From: Prorocentrum cordatum
Lineage: Eukaryota > Sar > Dinophyceae > Prorocentrales > Prorocentraceae
Assembly (NCBI GenBank): GCA_963575745.1
Contig: CAUYUJ010016303.1
Span: 221,772-285,771 of the forward strand
Direction: 5' to 3'
Length of the DNA stretch: 64,000 nt
This document shows positions 61,659 through 64,000 of the stretch, one piece after another (within the stretch, counting starts at the first letter, position 1; each line of letters starts with the position of its first letter). Position numbers and translations under genes: made by a program. Below the pieces are notes generated by a model. It was not told the DNA's origin, searched no databases, and saw only the letters and a list, made by a program, of their open reading frames with translations.

Positions 61659-61954
61659 AAAAAAAAAAAAAAAAGAAAATAAGAAGAAAAAAAGAAAAAA
61701 AATCCAAAAAAAAAAACGAGAAAACAAAAAAATTTGAAAGGGAAAAAAAAAACAATAAAGAACAAACAAGAAAAAAAAAACAAAAGAAAAAAAAAAAAAA
61801 AAAAGAAAAAAAAACGGAAAAAAAAAAAAAAAACCAAAAAGAAAGAAACAAAAAAAAAAAACAAAAAGAGAAATAAAACAAAAAAAAAGAAAAAAAAAAA
61901 AAAAAAACACGAAAAAAAAAAAAAAAAAAAAAAAAAAAAACAAAAAAAAAAAAA
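61659..61954. repeat. A-rich tract (T-rich on the coding strand) splitting the copia pol
   Basis: 296 bp of A runs broken by single G or C and very few T. On the pol strand it is a polypyrimidine tract ending CTTCACTGCAG just before the RT linker. It changes the reading frame between integrase and RT. All three pol-strand frames stay mostly open because TTT/TTC/TCT cannot make stops. Confidence 0.95.
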
Positions 61955-64000
61955 GCAGAGCTCGATATACTTCCCGTGATCATCGGAGTCCAGATCATAT
62001 TTGCTATCCGGTTCCGTGGAGCATAAAGGAACGTAGTAAGAAGTGTCCATGTCGTATCCTGGCGGGTGACCCCGCTCCGGCAAGTGGCCTTGCACATCTT
62101 CACAGGTCGTAGAGACTAATACACACTGTGTATCTGTCATGTATGTAGGAACTGTATGCATGACTTCCTCTGTGTCAGCTTCAAGGAGTGTTCTGTCATC
62201 CATCAGTTCAGCATACCACGACTTCAAGACAAAAGCATCCAGATCTTCTTCTGTCTCCTCTCTGATGGTCGGAAGCCGACCATCGTTGTCCGTAGGAGGC
62301 TCCTCAGGAGCAGCTGCTGGAGGTGATTCGCTTGGTGGTGGACCATCAGCGAGTTCCTCAAACTTAGTGAGATCTTGGTCAAACCCAGCAGACGGCTTCC
62401 TGGATTTAAGACACTGGATGATGCGTGAGTGTGTGGATCCTGTGATGTCATAGATGTTCAAGGCAGTGCCATCAGCTTCGTAGTAATGAAACCCAGGGGT
62501 CACATCGTTATCATAGTGCACTAGTGTACAGCTGTCTGCATAGGGTGCAGCAGGCAGCTTCGTCAGGCTCTTGGCGAGTCGTACAGCAACAACGTTTTCA
62601 ATACGAAAGTAGTTGCGTATGAGGTGCTGAAGAGCCAAGTGCACCTTAGGTGAAAGTCGGCTCGCAGCAGTCATCTGCAGCCGACCCTGTTTCGTTGGTA
62701 GATATCCAAAAGTCATGGCGGGTTTCCCCGCTGGCAGACCGGCAATAAAGGCCAATACTGTTCGAAGGGCCGTATTGTCCGATCCTATTTCGCGGACCAT
62801 AAGTGCTTCGATGTACAGTGTGTGTCGTGTGTCAGGATACTGTACTCGTACTTCGCGATTGCCGACCTTCACGATGACCTGGCCTCGGTCAGGTTCGTTG
62901 CGGATGACCGGGTATGGACCACTCCATCCACCCCAGTCGTCTTTCGTGGTGGTCGGACGGTGATAGTCCACGAGATCTCCTTCTTTATAGTGAAATTCAC
63001 CCGTAGCAGTAGTCTTTGTACGGAGAGCCCTGTTCGTCTTGGCAACCGCAGTGGCCTGCGTAATTGCCTCCAGACTAACCCTCCTGATTGTTTCCTCCCT
63101 TGAGTGATCTGATGATTCAGTGGGCTGATCATGATCCAAGACAGGGAAATCAGGAAGCATAGCTGGCTGTCTACCATACAGCGCATTGTACGGAGACACT
63201 TCATTGTAGAAGGTAAATGCGTTGCTGGCAAACAAGGCTTCATGTAAGAGACGAGTGAAATTGAGAGGGATATGTAATCTATTCAATTCTTCTCCCATCA
63301 CGTGTAGGAGGTGTCGAAGAATGCCGTTCCTAGCTTCGATAGTTGTAGCGTGTTGGCCACGCGCTCGAATACGAAGCTCTGTTCCCTTAGCCTTAAGGAT
63401 GGCCTTTGCTGTATCATTATTCAGTGCTCCTTCCCCATCGGAGTATAAGATTTTAGCAGGGCCATGCTGCATCCAATTCGTATGATAGGCATCGAGAACA
63501 GTATGCATAGCTTTATCAGGAATCTCTGTGCCAGCTGCCCAGCGAATACAACGGTCGATGATGTGAAAAACAATATGTTCCTGTTTATAAAAGAAGAGAT
63601 CACATTCGACTTCTTCGTTGAAACGTCCTGGCAGTGACACGGACGGCATCACCGTGTTGCCTGGTTTATCCCAGGCTCGACATTCTCTACACGAGTCACA
63701 AATGCCTTTGATCAGACTCAAACGGGTTTCACCCAGACCAACCTTGGTTAGAATCATCCGCATTTTTGGCTCCTTGGCATGAAACCATCTCAGGTGGAGT
63801 TTGCTGAGTTCTCGCTGCACTACAGCTGGGTCGAAGCTGCGCAGGTTTTGGAGGCTGAGCTGAACGTCGAAGCGAGTCCAATCAGGGAGCCTTGGCCTTG
63901 GCCTCGGCTCTGCTTGAGGCTGCGGCGGTGGTGGAGGATCTCCTCCCTCCATGCGTCCGCGCCTTGCTGCAACTTGTGGCAGTCCACGGTGATCGTCAGA
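61955..64000 (-). CDS. Ty1/copia pol: integrase (5' end beyond the window)
   Basis: The frame is open through the window edge at 64000; an internal Met at 63952 is used here for numbering. HHCC-like zinc-binding part: LHLRWFHA (His53, His58) and CDSCREC (Cys85, Cys88). Core: ECDLFF (Asp118), YSDGEG (Asp172) and TTIEARNG (Glu206), a D-x53-D-x33-E triad. Then NAFTFYNEVSPYNALYGRQP, and a C-terminal WGGWSGPYPVI...GQVIVKVGNREVRV domain of SH3-like character. An acidic, Pro-rich linker leads to the A-rich tract. Gag, protease and the 5' LTR must lie beyond 64000. Confidence 0.87.

Noticed and set aside
61599-61943. Poly-Phe 'membrane protein' frames at 61.6-61.9 kb
   Set aside because: They are direct translations of the T-rich tract on the minus strand.
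1-64000. tRNA, rRNA, bacterial promoters, ribosome binding sites or rho-independent terminators
   Set aside because: I saw no cloverleaf with a proper T-loop and no rRNA core sequence. Prokaryotic signals are not expected in dinoflagellate nuclear DNA, and GC-rich hairpins here are explained by repeats.

Overview
The window looks like nuclear DNA of a dinoflagellate. The best single piece of evidence is a 22-nt match, on the minus strand at 13574-13595, to the dinoflagellate spliced leader (dinoSL), sitting directly against the ATG of a retrotransposon-derived frame. The high GC content, the very large number of GGA/TCC, ATC and GAC microsatellites, and the retroelement families seen here fit the same assignment. 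I cannot name the species. Nearly everything recognisable is mobile DNA or its decay products. Only one or two short segments look like host coding exons.

Layout. 0.3-3.1 kb: a 12-bp minisatellite, a candidate exon and the zinc-finger tail of a decayed LINE. 3.6-7.1 kb: several short terminal-inverted-repeat (TIR) elements and GGA arrays. 7.1-13.6 kb (minus): a nearly complete LINE with ORF1, an APE endonuclease, a reverse transcriptase and a zinc-knuckle tail, headed by the dinoSL copy. 13.7-27 kb: many short repeats, several with clear inverted ends and target-site duplications. 27-37 kb: CCCAAGA repeats, a doubtful LINE relic, a 1-kb AC-rich satellite, more TIR elements and a terminal exon-like frame at 36.3-36.6 kb. 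38-42 kb (plus): a decayed LINE with endonuclease, RT and C-terminal RNase H. 45.9-49.2 kb (minus): a 5'-truncated LINE of another lineage. 49.3-53.5 kb: microsatellites and short elements. 53.8-54.3 kb (minus): a LINE C-terminal fragment. 54.3-59.5 kb (minus): a tyrosine-recombinase (DIRS/Ngaro-type) retroelement. 59.8-64 kb (minus): a Ty1/copia-type pol that runs off the window end.

Most striking are four things. (1) The tyrosine-recombinase retroelement encodes RT, then the first half of an RNase H, then a complete cytosine-methyltransferase-like domain with an SPPCSTW motif, then the second half of the RNase H; a recombinase with an R-H-R-W-Y set follows in an overlapping ORF. (2) The LINE carries a dinoSL at its 5' end, as expected if a trans-spliced full-length mRNA was reverse transcribed. 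(3) A ~160-bp element, here called DR1, occurs seven times, always in the same orientation, and at least five copies are flanked by perfect 3-bp target duplications. (4) A TIR element lies inside a coding-like segment whose uninterrupted paralogue is present 300 bp away.

Family names used below (DR1, TIR-A to TIR-I) are local labels only. Coordinates of repeats were read by eye and may be off by a few bases.
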